Shown: one piece after another, positions 13,394 to 24,777 of the stretch
Layout: each line of letters begins with the position of its first letter
Position numbering within the stretch: position 1 is the first letter of the stretch
NCBI GenBank assembly: GCA_022266195.1
Contig: WHVY01000003.1
Location: 3,162,001 to 3,226,000, forward strand
Direction: 5' to 3'
Source: Tetranychus cinnabarinus
Lineage: Eukaryota; Arthropoda; Arachnida; Trombidiformes; Tetranychidae
Length of the DNA stretch: 64,000 bases
Position numbers and translations under genes: made by a program
The notes under the pieces: generated by a model
Seen by the model: only the letters and a program-made list of their open reading frames with translations
The model's database searches: none
Told to the model about the DNA's origin: nothing

Positions 13394-16300
13394 GATGCAC
13401 TTTTAAACCTTGTATTGGAAACAAAAAGGTGCATAAATGGACAATTTTCAAATCTTTGGTGGTCAACTTTTCAGTTTAATTGCAATTATTTTTTGGCCAA
13501 ACTCAAGTCAAAGAAAAAGTTTTATAGCTGAAATTTGGAAACTCGGGAAACTGCGGTAAAAGTTGTTTACAGAATCAAGGTTGACAATGATATAGGATTG
13601 GATGGTGAAACTAAATTGAGTTGAATAAAAGTTGAGCAGCTGAATCATGCTCATAAGCGTTACCATCAATGTTAGATGATTCATCTCAGAATCATTTTAT
13701 TTGGCGATAATAAACTTGGGTCAGCTATTGTAAAACGATAAAGTTGATCATTGATGCAAAAGTAAAGGTGAAAGAAAAGGCTAAAATTGAAAACAATAAA
13801 ATTCAAAATGAATTATTAGCAAACATTAACAGATAGTTTTTCAGGAAAAGATAAATGTTGAATTGAGAGTGAAAAAGATTCAATGCAAACACCTATTCTA
13901 GACTGGACTCAAAGAGACGTTGAAACAAGGCAATAAGCAGTTGGACTTGGCGAGTGTTCAATGAGACATTGTGATATTTGAGTGATTCAATTGATTGGTA
14001 AAAGTGAAACTTAATCGAGAGGAAAAATTGTCTGAATAATGATGAAACTTGCAGCCATTTTGAGTCTCTTTTTTCATCACGTTTGAGTCACTTTATCTTG
14101 AACAATTGATAATTTGATTGAAATGCAAAGTAAAATATTTGTAAACGTCAAAAAATAGGGAAAAAATTATTGTATTCATAACATTTCTTTTGGCTTTTTG
14201 CGACTCACTTTGTTTTATATTTTTGTAAAACTTTTGTTTATCAATTTTTGCCTTTTCATACTTTTGTGGATTCAAAATTTGGACTTCAATTTTTGGCATT
14301 ATTTGGTGTTAACTGAGGTGTAAATTAAGGTAAAGAAAGCTGTTGCGTGAAGAAAGATGAGGATGATAAGAAAAAATGTTGAATGAAAAATTGTAAGAAT
14401 GCATTTGTTGATGGATAAATATCAACATGAAAATGTACAATGTGAATAAGATGAGGAATGAAGAAAAGTTAGTTTCAACAATTTTTCTTCTTTTGTGCAT
14501 TATAATATTTTAGACAGTTAGATGCAGTATAATTTCATCGCATTCCAAATGGCTGGTCATCATCATGTCACATTGGACAGCAAAGAAGAGCATTCTGTTT
14601 ATATCTACAATGAAAAAAAGTTTCAAATAATATTCAATATCGAAACAAATGAGTCCATTTTGTCGGGACTTTCATTTGCTTAAACTTATCGCCAAGTTGT
14701 ACGGACAAAATAGCAGACAACAAGTCGGAACTGAAAACGGATAGCATTTCGATTATGTATTACAAAAATTGCGTTTGAAAATAACTAGAAGGTGGTCGTC
14801 ATGCTAATATCGAAATGTGTCATTCGCTGTTTTGCATAAAATTGAATATCCACATCTATAGCTTTTATCATGATTAAATACCACTCTTTCAAAAAAACAC
14901 GAATTCGCCGCAACTACTTGCATTATTGCATTATTGCATACAAATGTGAAAAGTGCTAAAATGAACTGGTTGGATAAGCTTTGATCAAAAAAGTGATGGA
15001 AAATGAAAAAACTCGAGAAATCAAAAAAATGATTGAAGTTAATAATGATGTTGATAATAGTGATGATAATAATGATTGTGTGGTCACATTGTGTGCTTGT
15101 AATTGACCAACAAATAAGGGGTCGGTAAGAGTTGATAGTAATTCAGAGGGTGGCTATAACAGAGAGTCAGGTAAAGAAGGAAAATAAAAGTAAAGAAAAA
15201 AAATGAGACATAAAAAGATTCAAGCTATTTACTAGTTAAGGCTAATAAAAAAAGTTGGTTTCATCAAATAAGCTCAAATAATGGATAACAAAAGGGATCA
15301 AGCAAAGTGATCAACTTTACAGGGTAAAAATGAGGCAAAAAAACGAAGCATCTAATGGACAAAAGCAAGTTAAAAGCCTAATTGTCGAAGATGGAATCAC
15401 CTAGATGTTTAATGTGTACATTTATTAAAGGAAAAAAGTTCAACTCTATTCTTACAGAAGTTTCATCATTTCAAGCCTCTTCATGCTTCTTACTCCACAT
15501 CAACTTGTTTACCTTTTTTCCTTTCATTTCTTTCCTTCTTCTTTCTTCCTTTTATCCTGACCAACCTTCAACTTAGCCTCAACTTAATGCTACTGTTGAT
15601 GGGTCCATGGGGCTATTGAATTATTGCCAACCTATTCATTGCTTTATTCTGATACTTTTTTCATTTCGATACTTTTGTCACATTCTTATGCATTTTGTTA
15701 TTCCTTATTCATCCTTTCCCCTGACTTTACCATTTGACTTTTCATAATCTTGACAGTTTTCTGGTCAACAGTGTATCCATCATCAATATTCAATATATTG
15801 ACCACGTTGACCATTGTTTTTCCTTTGTAATCAGAAGGCAAAATTAAACCCGAAATTCTTTTGGAATCCAATTACTGAACTTTTCCTTCTTCTTTATTGA
15901 AAAACTTTTTTTTCCAATTCGAGTTTTTCAAATCTTGAAGTGACTCTCTTTGTGTAGCGATTTGATTAAATGATGAAAAGAGCAGTTTTTATGAAAAAAG
16001 ATTCAATGATTTCCGTTTTACAATGAATAATTCATTTGCAATTCAAACTAGAACTTGGAATTTAAGAATTCGAAATTTCGCTTTTATTTGCCAACTTTCA
16101 ACGAGTTTTCAGTCAAAGTGAGCTGAATAGTTGCGTCTAATTATTAAGCTTTTGTTAAGGTTCATTTCTATGCAGGGAATTGCAGATTTTTCATGTGCCT
16201 TTTTCATCATTTTCATCAACAATTAGTGTAAGTTTTTTTGCGTCTCGGTTCATTGTGAGCAGAAAAGAGGTTAAAAAATATGAATTATGAGAACTAGAAA

Positions 16301-16800
16301 TTGCTAGTTGAACAGTTAGTAACTTTTACCGGAAATCCTATGGATTTAAAACATTTTCCAGATAATCATGTTATTCCTTTATTTCCCTATTTTACTTTTA
16401 TTTGAATTTTCTGAGTTTTTCCATTCAACTCAATATCATTTCCTTTGAAACCATTTTTTCTGCCTCACCTTATCCTGTTAACCAATCTGATATTTATTAT
16501 GAAAGAAAGGAAAAAAAGGAAATCTCATTTTCTGTGTGTAAACTGTTTGTACCAAGTTTACTCTCAAAATGGATTTGTAAGATTATTCACAGTTTGCATG
16601 CATAGTGATAATGATTATGGTGAGCCGGATGATGATGATGTATGTATGTGTGGGAGAAACGAAGAAAAAATTAAATGTAAAACAAAGCGATATCATCAAA
16701 TCTTACAAGTTCAACTTCGATTATGCTCTGAATAAAGGTTTGAAGGACAAATTATAGCACATAAAAATACAATCTTGACCAACCATCACGTCAAGTAATA
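13394..16800. other. Upstream of the CARP gene, no gene seen
   Basis: AT-rich, with many short runs and simple patches such as gat/aat-rich stretches near 15.0 kb. Short open frames on both strands lack domains, splice context or coding character. The promoter and any 5' UTR exon of the CARP gene should lie here, but no element stands out clearly enough to call. Confidence 0.4.
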
Positions 16801-16804
16801 ATAT

Positions 16805-17050
16805 CATTGACTGTAAGTTTTTGCTGCCGAACAAGTTGCGGTAATAATACTCGATTATAAAGATCGAAGACCCAATCAATCACTGCACTAGCGCCTTATA
16901 CTCGAGCGTTAAACGCAATCGTCAAATAAGGCGCGAAAATTTGCATTGTTTTTCAAAATGCGCATTAAGAGGAGTTAACGCAGATTGCTTTATGCCGAAA
17001 AGTGAGCGTATTTTTTCATCCGTGTCTTATTAAAAACCCTTTCATTCGCT
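16805..17050. repeat. GCG-rich patch with an inverted repeat
   Basis: This patch is richer in GCG/CGC than its surroundings and contains a perfect 9-bp inverted repeat, GCGCCTTAT at 16891-16899 and ATAAGGCGC at 16926-16934, enclosing a smaller GCGTT/AACGC pair. A segment near 16961-16982 (atgcgcattaagaggagtt) closely matches, in reverse complement, a segment near 22094-22115. It may be the end or subterminal part of an unidentified transposon. Confidence 0.35.
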
Positions 17051-18855
17051 TCGCAATGAAATCAATATAAATTTGCATATTAAAATTTGATTTTTAATTT
17101 GAAATGAAATTTCGGATTAGAATACAGAGATGGCATAACAGTTTTCGCATTAATTGGTCGATTCAGTATGAAGATAAACTTCGAGAGCGGCTTGATTCCC
17201 ATTAATCGGCACATGGACAAGTTCGATGGATAATGATTTGTTGTTAACTCTCGAGGGTATTCTAAAATATTCTGCATTCGTAATGGTAATTTGTATCCAA
17301 AATCGGTTGCGAATCCACAAAACTCATTCTCATTAGAAGAGGGAGCCTTTAAACTTTGCCTCTCTTGAACTTGTTAGGTCTGATAAATTATTACGATAAT
17401 TGCTATTACTCGTATAAAGGACTACCATTCCTAATACGATTTCAATGGATAAAAGTCTCCTCGGATAATGCCCTCAAAAGGTTAAAAAGGTATCTTCTCG
17501 TGCTCTCACATCCTCATTTCAAAAATAACATGTAAATGGATCCCTAGCATAAATGCAAGTTGTTATCACTGGATCTTCGATGATTTCCTTGAGTGAGAAT
17601 GGTGGAGATTGGATTCCCAGAGAATGTTCAACAGGCAAAGTTACAGATTCCGGTTTCTGTATTTTAGAAAAAATCATCGAAATAAGAATAAGAATTCATA
17701 TTCTGATTTTGAAAAATACTTACATCAATTCTAGAATAGCTTTAACATCCAGGATCTTCCTGAGAGCAAACTAAGTCATGTGTTTCAGATGTAAGTGTGA
17801 ATAATTTCATCTTCAAAGACAATGCACAGTCATTTTTTTCAAAAACTGATGAAACGGTTTGAATTCGCATTCTGAGTTCTCAATTAAAGAATTGAATGTT
17901 CTCTCTTGGCTGCGAAAAAACATTATTTTCTCAACTTGCTGATTCTTTATGTTCTTGACTGCATACTGAATGAGAGCATCTGTATATGCTACGGCGACGG
18001 TTGCTCGATTTTAAAGTAAATATGTTGTTTTCAAGAAAGATTGTATTTCTTGTTTTTAGAAGTCGAATTTTACCAATCACAACGTATTTTCATGCATTTG
18101 TTTCCTGAATTCAGATTAACCATTCGCATATTTGCCTTGGGTTGCACAAATCAAATCTTCATTTATTTTAGCTTTTGATGTTGTTGCAAAGAATAGCTAG
18201 CACAACGATAGTAAACAGAAAAATCCGAATCCTTTAAAGCTAGAAATATCCATAATAAAGACACAGAAATAAATATTAAGTATAAAATAGACATAGACAT
18301 TAAAAGGATCCGAATAGTGCAGAGTAATGTACTGAAGTCGATTTTCCCATTTTAATGCAACATAATGATTTAATTAAAATAATTTTAATAATTATTATAA
18401 AAAATAAATTAAAATTTGAATCTGGATCTGAATTCAGGAATGCACAACACCGGCTGAGTCACAGTTTTTCTTACATATAATTCTTTGTAAGTAAAGTGCA
18501 ACCAAGCGCCACTCCTTGATAGTAAAAAGGCGTTATACTAACTTGCATGCGTTAATATGAATTCACGTTTTAAGCACGAGTTAAATTTTCAAGGATGCCG
18601 AAGTAAATAGAGAAAAAAATTTAATATTGGCGCTTAAATTACTTTTTGTAATTATTTTCAATCAATTCGCGTGATCAAAATAACCTGTTCAATGATACTC
18701 ACCTTAAGCAAGCATACGTAAGCTTAAGTGGTTGACTGGGGATGAAGATGAAAAATTGGTTTTAAGTATAATATGGTGACTTTCAGGGCTGTGGCATAAG
18801 AAACGTGGTTAAATGTTCACCTAACGGAGAACTAATAATCAATAACGTTTTGGCA
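17051..18855. other. Intergenic, no gene seen
   Basis: No frame longer than about 75 codons and no recognisable motif. The A/T run structure near 18.36-18.42 kb (taattaaaataattttaata-like) is low complexity. Nothing else can be supported. Confidence 0.4.
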
Positions 18856-19620
18856 CCATGCGGACATATAAAGGATGATGCGATGAAACAAAACATCGGT
18901 CAAGAATCCCAAGATTAGTATTTAAATGAAGTTGCTACGCATCTTGGTGTTGATAGATCAACTGTCAGAAAGAGGTTACGTGTTCTAGGATTGATTTATA
19001 AGGAAGGTATTTCGGTACCACAAAAATCGAGAGGTTGTGCCATTGAGGTGCGTTTGGTTGTGAGTGAGATTTTACTCCAGTGATACCGAAAGAAAAGGTT
19101 CCTTCACAAAATTATAAAATTATACGAAAAATGGATCTATTACGATAACCTACAGCTACCAAAAGCGTGGGTCAACCTTGGTGCAACTGCCCATCGGTCC
19201 CAAAAAGATATATTCACGGTTCAAAAATTATGCTTTGGGACCACCAGGGTGTGATGGGTAGTGAACTATTAAAACCATCAAAACTAAAACTTAACTATTT
19301 AAACTATTACTACAGGTAGCAACAACAATTAAAGCGTTTGAACGAATTTTTTTCTCAAAAAGTCCAGAATGAGCCGAGAGATACGGCAAGATTATTTATC
19401 AACATGACAATGCAAGATCTAATGTTGCAGGACAGGTCAAATAATACTCACAGGAGCTTAAATGGGAAATATTAACCCACCCGTCCTACTTTCAGACCTT
19501 TCTCCGTCGGACTACCACCTTTTCCGTTCAATACAATATGCCCTTCATTAAGCTTATTCCATAGGTTGAGGTAGCTCTACTACAATTTTTTTGCAATTCT
19601 TCTTTCTTTACTAATATTTC
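18856..19620 (+). pseudogene. Decayed mariner-family transposase
   Basis: Fragments in three frames follow the order of a mariner transposase: a helix-turn-helix segment (about 18926-19040: EVATHLGVDRSTVRKRL, then LIYKEG and VPQKS), the segment before the first catalytic Asp (about 19083-19160: YRKKRFLHKI, EKWIYYDN), then QHDNARSNV (about 19390-19435), the WE..THPSY region and SPSDYHLF (about 19510-19530). The first catalytic motif normally reads GDEKW; here it is LYEKW, so that Asp is lost. Internal stops and at least two frame changes mark it as dead. I did not find its terminal inverted repeats. The mariner family within Tc1/mariner is clear from HDNARPH-like and SPSDYHLF motifs. Confidence 0.85.
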
Positions 19621-21890
19621 CCTCATAGAGTTGGCAAACATGACTAGCAAGAAATCAATTTTGACAAAGGTTCACAATTATGCTTTGACTTTGATTGGTC
19701 CAAAATATAATATATTTATATTATTTTCAACTCTTTCTGATCAGCTTAAAAAAGCTTTAATTCAATCTATGGTACATGAGAAAACTATAATAAAAAACAA
19801 AAAAGGTATACACTTCTTAGGGCAACCTTATGTGCAAATTAATAAGGGAGTAAATAGACTGCTATTTGGCCTTTGCACGACCATAAAAGTTGTGGTTATC
19901 ATGATTTGTCTTGTTATGGGTCAAAATAAGATCAAAATCGGAGTTCAGTAAAGAAATGAAAAGGAGCGAATGAGATTGCGTGCAAAGGATGAATCAGCTC
20001 GTTGACATTTCGTTTTAACATGATTTCATTCTGTTACTATTTTTCTCATTGTACCTTAAGAACCCGGTAAGAGTCTGATATTCGAATCATGGAATTCCTT
20101 GACTTGCAAACTTTTTTTGCATTTTCCGATAAATTATAATAATCAACTTTGCTTAATCGATGTATTTTGTGGTTTCGCAATCTCTTATCGACTTTTTGAA
20201 GTCTTCAAACATCAAAAATAAAAATATTGAAAATCGCTACAAATTGAAAATTTTGTAAGCTTCAAAATTATTCTGTTTGCTTACAACTAAAAACTGAATA
20301 ACTTGATGAAAATGGAAATAAAAAAGGTTAAATTGTATCACAATGAATATTAAACAATATTTGTTGGCATTTAATGATTTTCTTTGATGTAACTGGAAAA
20401 CTTCATGATAAGAAAAAAGAGTAAAGGAATTGCAATAAATAATGTAATAAGCAAGATTCTAACTGTTAACGGAGAAGTTAATAGAATTTATTTGAACTGA
20501 AAAATAAAACTAAAGATGAACAACGCTTAGATTATTAAAACATTTTCCTCTTAAAATAATGGAAAGCAGAATAAATAGTTCAATTCATCATTCTTACAAG
20601 TTGCATTTTTCAAGGTAATTTAAAAAGCTATTAAGTTTCTATGAAACAATTTATCAATTTCTTCTTGTTGAAAGCACAAAATATTGTTTAATCATCAATA
20701 TTGTCTTTCACTTGAATATTCATGAAGTGCAAAAAGGTTGAGAGTTGCCAGTCTTCTTACAATAATCAATTATAAGGTATGTAATCATCAATGGATTTGA
20801 CGTGAAATTGTATCTGATGGTTCAAAAAAGGGCTCATAGAAAATGCTAAAATATCAAAATGAATATTGATCGAAAGTACAAAATAGTGAATCAAATTTTT
20901 TGCTCTTTATTTATTGAATTAAGTCAGCTTTTGCTGGTCAATTTGTTGCAGTTCGTTTTTTCGAGTTGACCAAAGTGAACCCTTTCGAGCCTCTATGCTG
21001 ACCCAGCCAGTGATCAATAAAGGATCAGAATCAATCAAATGTCAGGAGCAATCAATGACCACAAAATGATCACTCAATGTTTGCCTTAACAATATCCTTC
21101 TTTTAACAATTAAAGGATGAAAATGAAAGAAAAGTTTATTGTTCTCATGCCAATCATGATTATGGCTAATGAAATGTTCACCTTCAATCAATCATGAGGC
21201 AATAGAAAGCGAGGCGAGTTAATTAAAGTTTAATATTGATTTCGATTCAATTTTTGTTTCTTGTTTTTTCCTGCTTTTCTTGTCCAGTCAAAGCTTTCAT
21301 TTTCATATTAATCGAATGGATAAGGTTAATTTATTCAAAAGTAAAATTGAATGATATCGAAGGGAATCTGATTTGAATTTTTCCTGAGCAAAATAACTTA
21401 TTCAACTTATACTTTGACTGGAGTTTGACAGACGTATTGATGGTATGGCAAGTGAGAAGATAATCTGATGAAAAGGTGAAAGTGAGTAAAGAAAAGAAAA
21501 GGTTCATGAAAATGAATTAAACATTATCAGGTATTTGCAAAAAATTGCACATTGAATAAAGTTCAGATTGGTTAAATGCTGTAAAATGTGAGAGTTAAAA
21601 TGCTTTTTTCATTGTGCAATGGAAAAGGCATAATAAGTTAAAGTGAAAATAGACTTTAAGTTTACATCTGAATAGAAGTTTGAATAAATCAAAGTTTTGC
21701 TGAAATGTGAACATTTTTGCAGCTTTATACTGTGTTATAAGAAAGTTTTCTCGGTGATTTCATGGGTCAAAATGATATTTTCTTATGGAATCACATTTGC
21801 GCATATTTTGAACATTTCACTTGCTCAATGTGTAATCAACATTGCCATCTATCCATTGCGACACAAACTAACAACATCATGTTATTCACG
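19621..21890. other. Intergenic, one unexplained open frame
   Basis: A 106-codon plus-strand frame (19631-19951) continues from the end of the mariner remnant. It has an amphipathic start, a basic middle and a hydrophobic patch (KVVVIMICLVM), with no family I recognise. Its first residues may be the mariner C-terminal tail. The remainder of the stretch is AT-rich with no supported feature. Confidence 0.35.
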
Positions 21891-21899
21891 AGCAAATCT

Positions 21900-22470
21900 G
21901 TTTTTCGACCTTTTCGTTTTGGCATGGCTTGTACGGCAGAACTTTGCTTATGCCCAGTCTTATTTGCACTGCGCATTAGCACACCCGCATCTGCACCAAG
22001 TCATGGTTAGCTCATGAGGAATATAATAGAAGTGCGGGATTGCAGGATTGATTACAATCTTAATCTGCGTGCAAAAGCGTGATACAGCATCATAAAAATA
22101 CTCCTTTTAATGCGTATTACCGTAACGGTATTACTCCTGTCAAAGAAAAATTGCTACACTGAATCGCGTCACATGCGCAACGAGATACGCATTAAACAAA
22201 ACGCCAGAGTCATGCTTTTTTGCCGTTAACGCAATAGTTTCATTTATCAATGCCTGCTTAAACAATTCATTTAATACATTCAATCTTTAATTTATATGTA
22301 AATTATCTAGCTCAGTGATTGAAGTGAAATGATAAAAGAATGTTGAGAGTTCGAGTCTAGGTTTGAGAATTTGTTGTTCAAGCGCTTAGCACACACCAAA
22401 TTTGCGCTAAATCTGAGACTATTATTGAACGTGCATTGCCTGGCGCGTATGCCACCTTTAACTGAGACTA
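21900..22470. repeat. GCG-rich patch with a palindrome
   Basis: Like the patch at 16.8 kb this stretch is unusually rich in GCG/CGC for the window. It contains the palindromic segment taccgtaacggta (about 22129-22141) and, nearby, tactccttttaatgcgtat, which is nearly the reverse complement of a segment in the 16.8-kb patch. The pairing suggests a dispersed repeat family or two subterminal regions of one old element. Confidence 0.35.
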
Positions 22471-22686
22471 GTATTAGTCTGTAGCAGTTATGCTACGGTA
22501 GATTTTATATATTGTTTGTATCAATCACAAATAAACTTTTAAAGCTGATTTGTCAGTGATAATTTAGAACTATTCAACCTCATTTCCTTTACGCTGTATC
22601 CAATTTCTGCAGAGCCAAAACGCTAGTAACTTATACAAGTATTTGCACTATACTTTTGAGCATGGAAGGACAATTTAAGGTAATTT

Positions 22687-22787
22687 GTTTATTTGACTTA
22701 TAACCGACTTCTGAAGGTCATTGTCGAATAGCACACATTTTTTCACTTCTGAATGACCTTCAGAAGCCATTTAGAGGTCAAATAAAC
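22687..22787. repeat. Perfect two-part stem-loop
   Basis: Outer arms gtttatttgac (22687-22697) and gtcaaataaac (22777-22787) are exact reverse complements. Inner arms cttctgaaggtcatt (22708-22722) and aatgaccttcagaag (22752-22766) are also exact. Spacers of 10 bases separate outer and inner arms on both sides and the loop is about 29 bases. The AAGGTCA/TGACCTT core recurs in other repeats of this window, so this is probably a very short foldback element of that kind. Confidence 0.75.
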
Positions 22788-22799
22788 GAATGTCCTTGA

Positions 22800-24640
22800 A
22801 TGACTTTCAACCTAACATGTTAATTTCTTAAAGTATTAAATGAATGGTAAAGTAAATGAGACTATATAGTTCTGTACCTGTATTAGTACCTGTATAACCA
22901 TTTTCAGAGGAAAAATAAAAATGACTATTATGTGATTGCTTACATGTTCATGATTCTTAATTGCCATGTTAGTCGTTAAGTTAGCTGTGATTGTGATAAT
23001 CGAGAATTCATTGATTGAAAATGAAAACAATTGTATAAAAGGCAATAAATATCACGCAATTTTCATTGCATCAACACATTTCGATTTCTATTTATATATT
23101 AAAATGGTGAGTTTTCCTTTTTGCTGCATCTTGTTTTTTTTTCAGATCATCTAATGAATCATCATCGCTGCGCGTCATTTCATTGAATACTGCTCTTGGT
23201 TGTCGAATCAACGTATTTTTATACGTGCTAAGTTGCTACTAGGTGTAAAGCTTAAAAGACATTTTATGCCAGCAACTCAGGTCCTACTTTTGAAGCTATC
23301 GAAGAGTATTAAATAAATCTTTCCAGAAGTAATTTGTAACATTAATGTCAATGGTAGAGAAAAGTGGGAAGAAACCAAAAGTTCAATATTGAATCAAACT
23401 GATTGTAATTTTAATATTGTAATTGTAATATTGAATAAAACTGATTTCGATTGTATTTAATTTTAAGAAAGTAAACTTCCAATGTCAATTAGCGGTCGCT
23501 TAAATAATTGACCTTGAATAACCTTGAATGTTCACCTTATGGTTTTTCAATCCGAAAAATTTAATTTAATAATTTTATCTCGCAACTATTTCGCGTTCTA
23601 AGTTTAAAAAATTGGCAAGGTCGTAAATACTGATTAGTATGAATTTGATGTCCTGGAAATAAAGGAATACGAGGATAACCTAAGTAACGGTGTTTGATGC
23701 ATAATAATTGTAGGAGGAACATTAGGTGAAATAGGTCGAGGTAGAGAGATAAGATTAGAATTGTAATCGACTGTGGTGCAAATATTAAAAATTTTGGTTA
23801 ATTGAATGAATCAGTTGACCCAAAAAGTAAATTTTGCGTGATGCCATTGGTTGTTGCTTATGAAAATATGGCGAAATTGGTAAAAATAATGCTGTTTTGA
23901 AACGCTGTGTGGAATTTTAAGTCTTACAGCACTGTTGAGTCACTCATCTTGGAGTTGAAGCCTTCATCCCAGTGCTAGAAACAATAAAAGTGAGGCGTGT
24001 TTAGCACTTTAGATTTGATTTTTTACTTTTTCCGTACTTATTGTTGATTCTGCTCACATCAGCCTTCATCGGCATTCACTTTGTATAAACGCCAATAAAA
24101 ATTAACAGATTGGAAAGGATGACAGAATAACCAAAATAAAGCAATCGAAGATCACTTTCCTTTTTCATTATCTTCAACTTATTGAACTGAATTTCAGCAT
24201 GATTGCTCTAATAACTGTGAATCTTAGTCAGAATTTAAGTTTAACAAAAAAGTGTCGAGAAGTAATTGTAATGAATTTGTGTATGATGATAATGAAATTA
24301 AATTTTAATGATTTGGACAAATTCAATTCTAAATGAGTACATGATGTTTAATTAATCCAGAGAAGTCGTCGATTGTTACAAAAATATTTGTTTTTGCATT
24401 ATATTTGGAATTCGTTTCAATATTGGAAATAACTTTAAAATGCTTTCTCTTCATACTTTTCCCTTTTTCAAGTCTAATCTGATCAATGTTATTTTTAAGA
24501 TTCTTTCGCTGTCAATTGAAAAATATCTCTCAACATTTGACAATTACAGTTGAAACAAGCCAGAAGTTATCAGCACAAATGCCAATGAAATTTCAGTGAT
24601 GATTCCAACAGCAAGCCAAATGTAGCTTGCAAGACTGAAC
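22800..24640. other. 3' flank of the Beat gene, nothing supported
   Basis: AT-rich, no convincing open frame and no recognisable motif. The 3' UTR and polyadenylation region of the Beat gene should lie at its right-hand end. A minus-strand hydrophobic frame at about 24545-24640 is discussed among the rejected observations. Confidence 0.4.
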
Positions 24641-24644
24641 CGGT

Positions 24645-24727
24645 TCACGATTTATAATCAATCTCCCCAATGCTTGATAACCAAATTAACAAATGCACAG
24701 CAAGTATGGTTAACCAACTGCTAGAAT
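24645..24727 (-). CDS. Likely alternative last exon of the Beat gene
   Basis: A strong acceptor (long T-rich tract ending ACAG at 24728-24731) is followed by 27 codons in phase 1 ending at TGA (24645-24647): an Asp/Ser-rich start, then WLTILAVHLLIWLSS and a short polar end. Exon 7 holds a phase-1 GT at 24868-24869 (AAAAG/GTTGGC, a weak donor) that would join to it. The encoded tail looks like a membrane or GPI-anchor segment and is similar to the tail obtained by reading exon 7 through (WLTIKVIATLIQ..LLSS), which suggests either a choice between two tails or a duplicated tail. RNA evidence is needed to choose. Confidence 0.6.
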
Positions 24728-24777
24728 CTGTAAAAAAGTAAAAGAAAAAAAGTTAGTTTTGCGAGTTTCTTTCTTCT

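Noticed and set aside
24545..24640. Minus-strand hydrophobic frame (YIWLAVGIITE, LAFVLITSG) ending in a stop, which could be a further Beat tail.
   Set aside because: It lies beyond the stop of the better exon at 24645-24727, is in a different frame and would need an acceptor without a pyrimidine tract. AT-rich DNA gives hydrophobic frames by chance.
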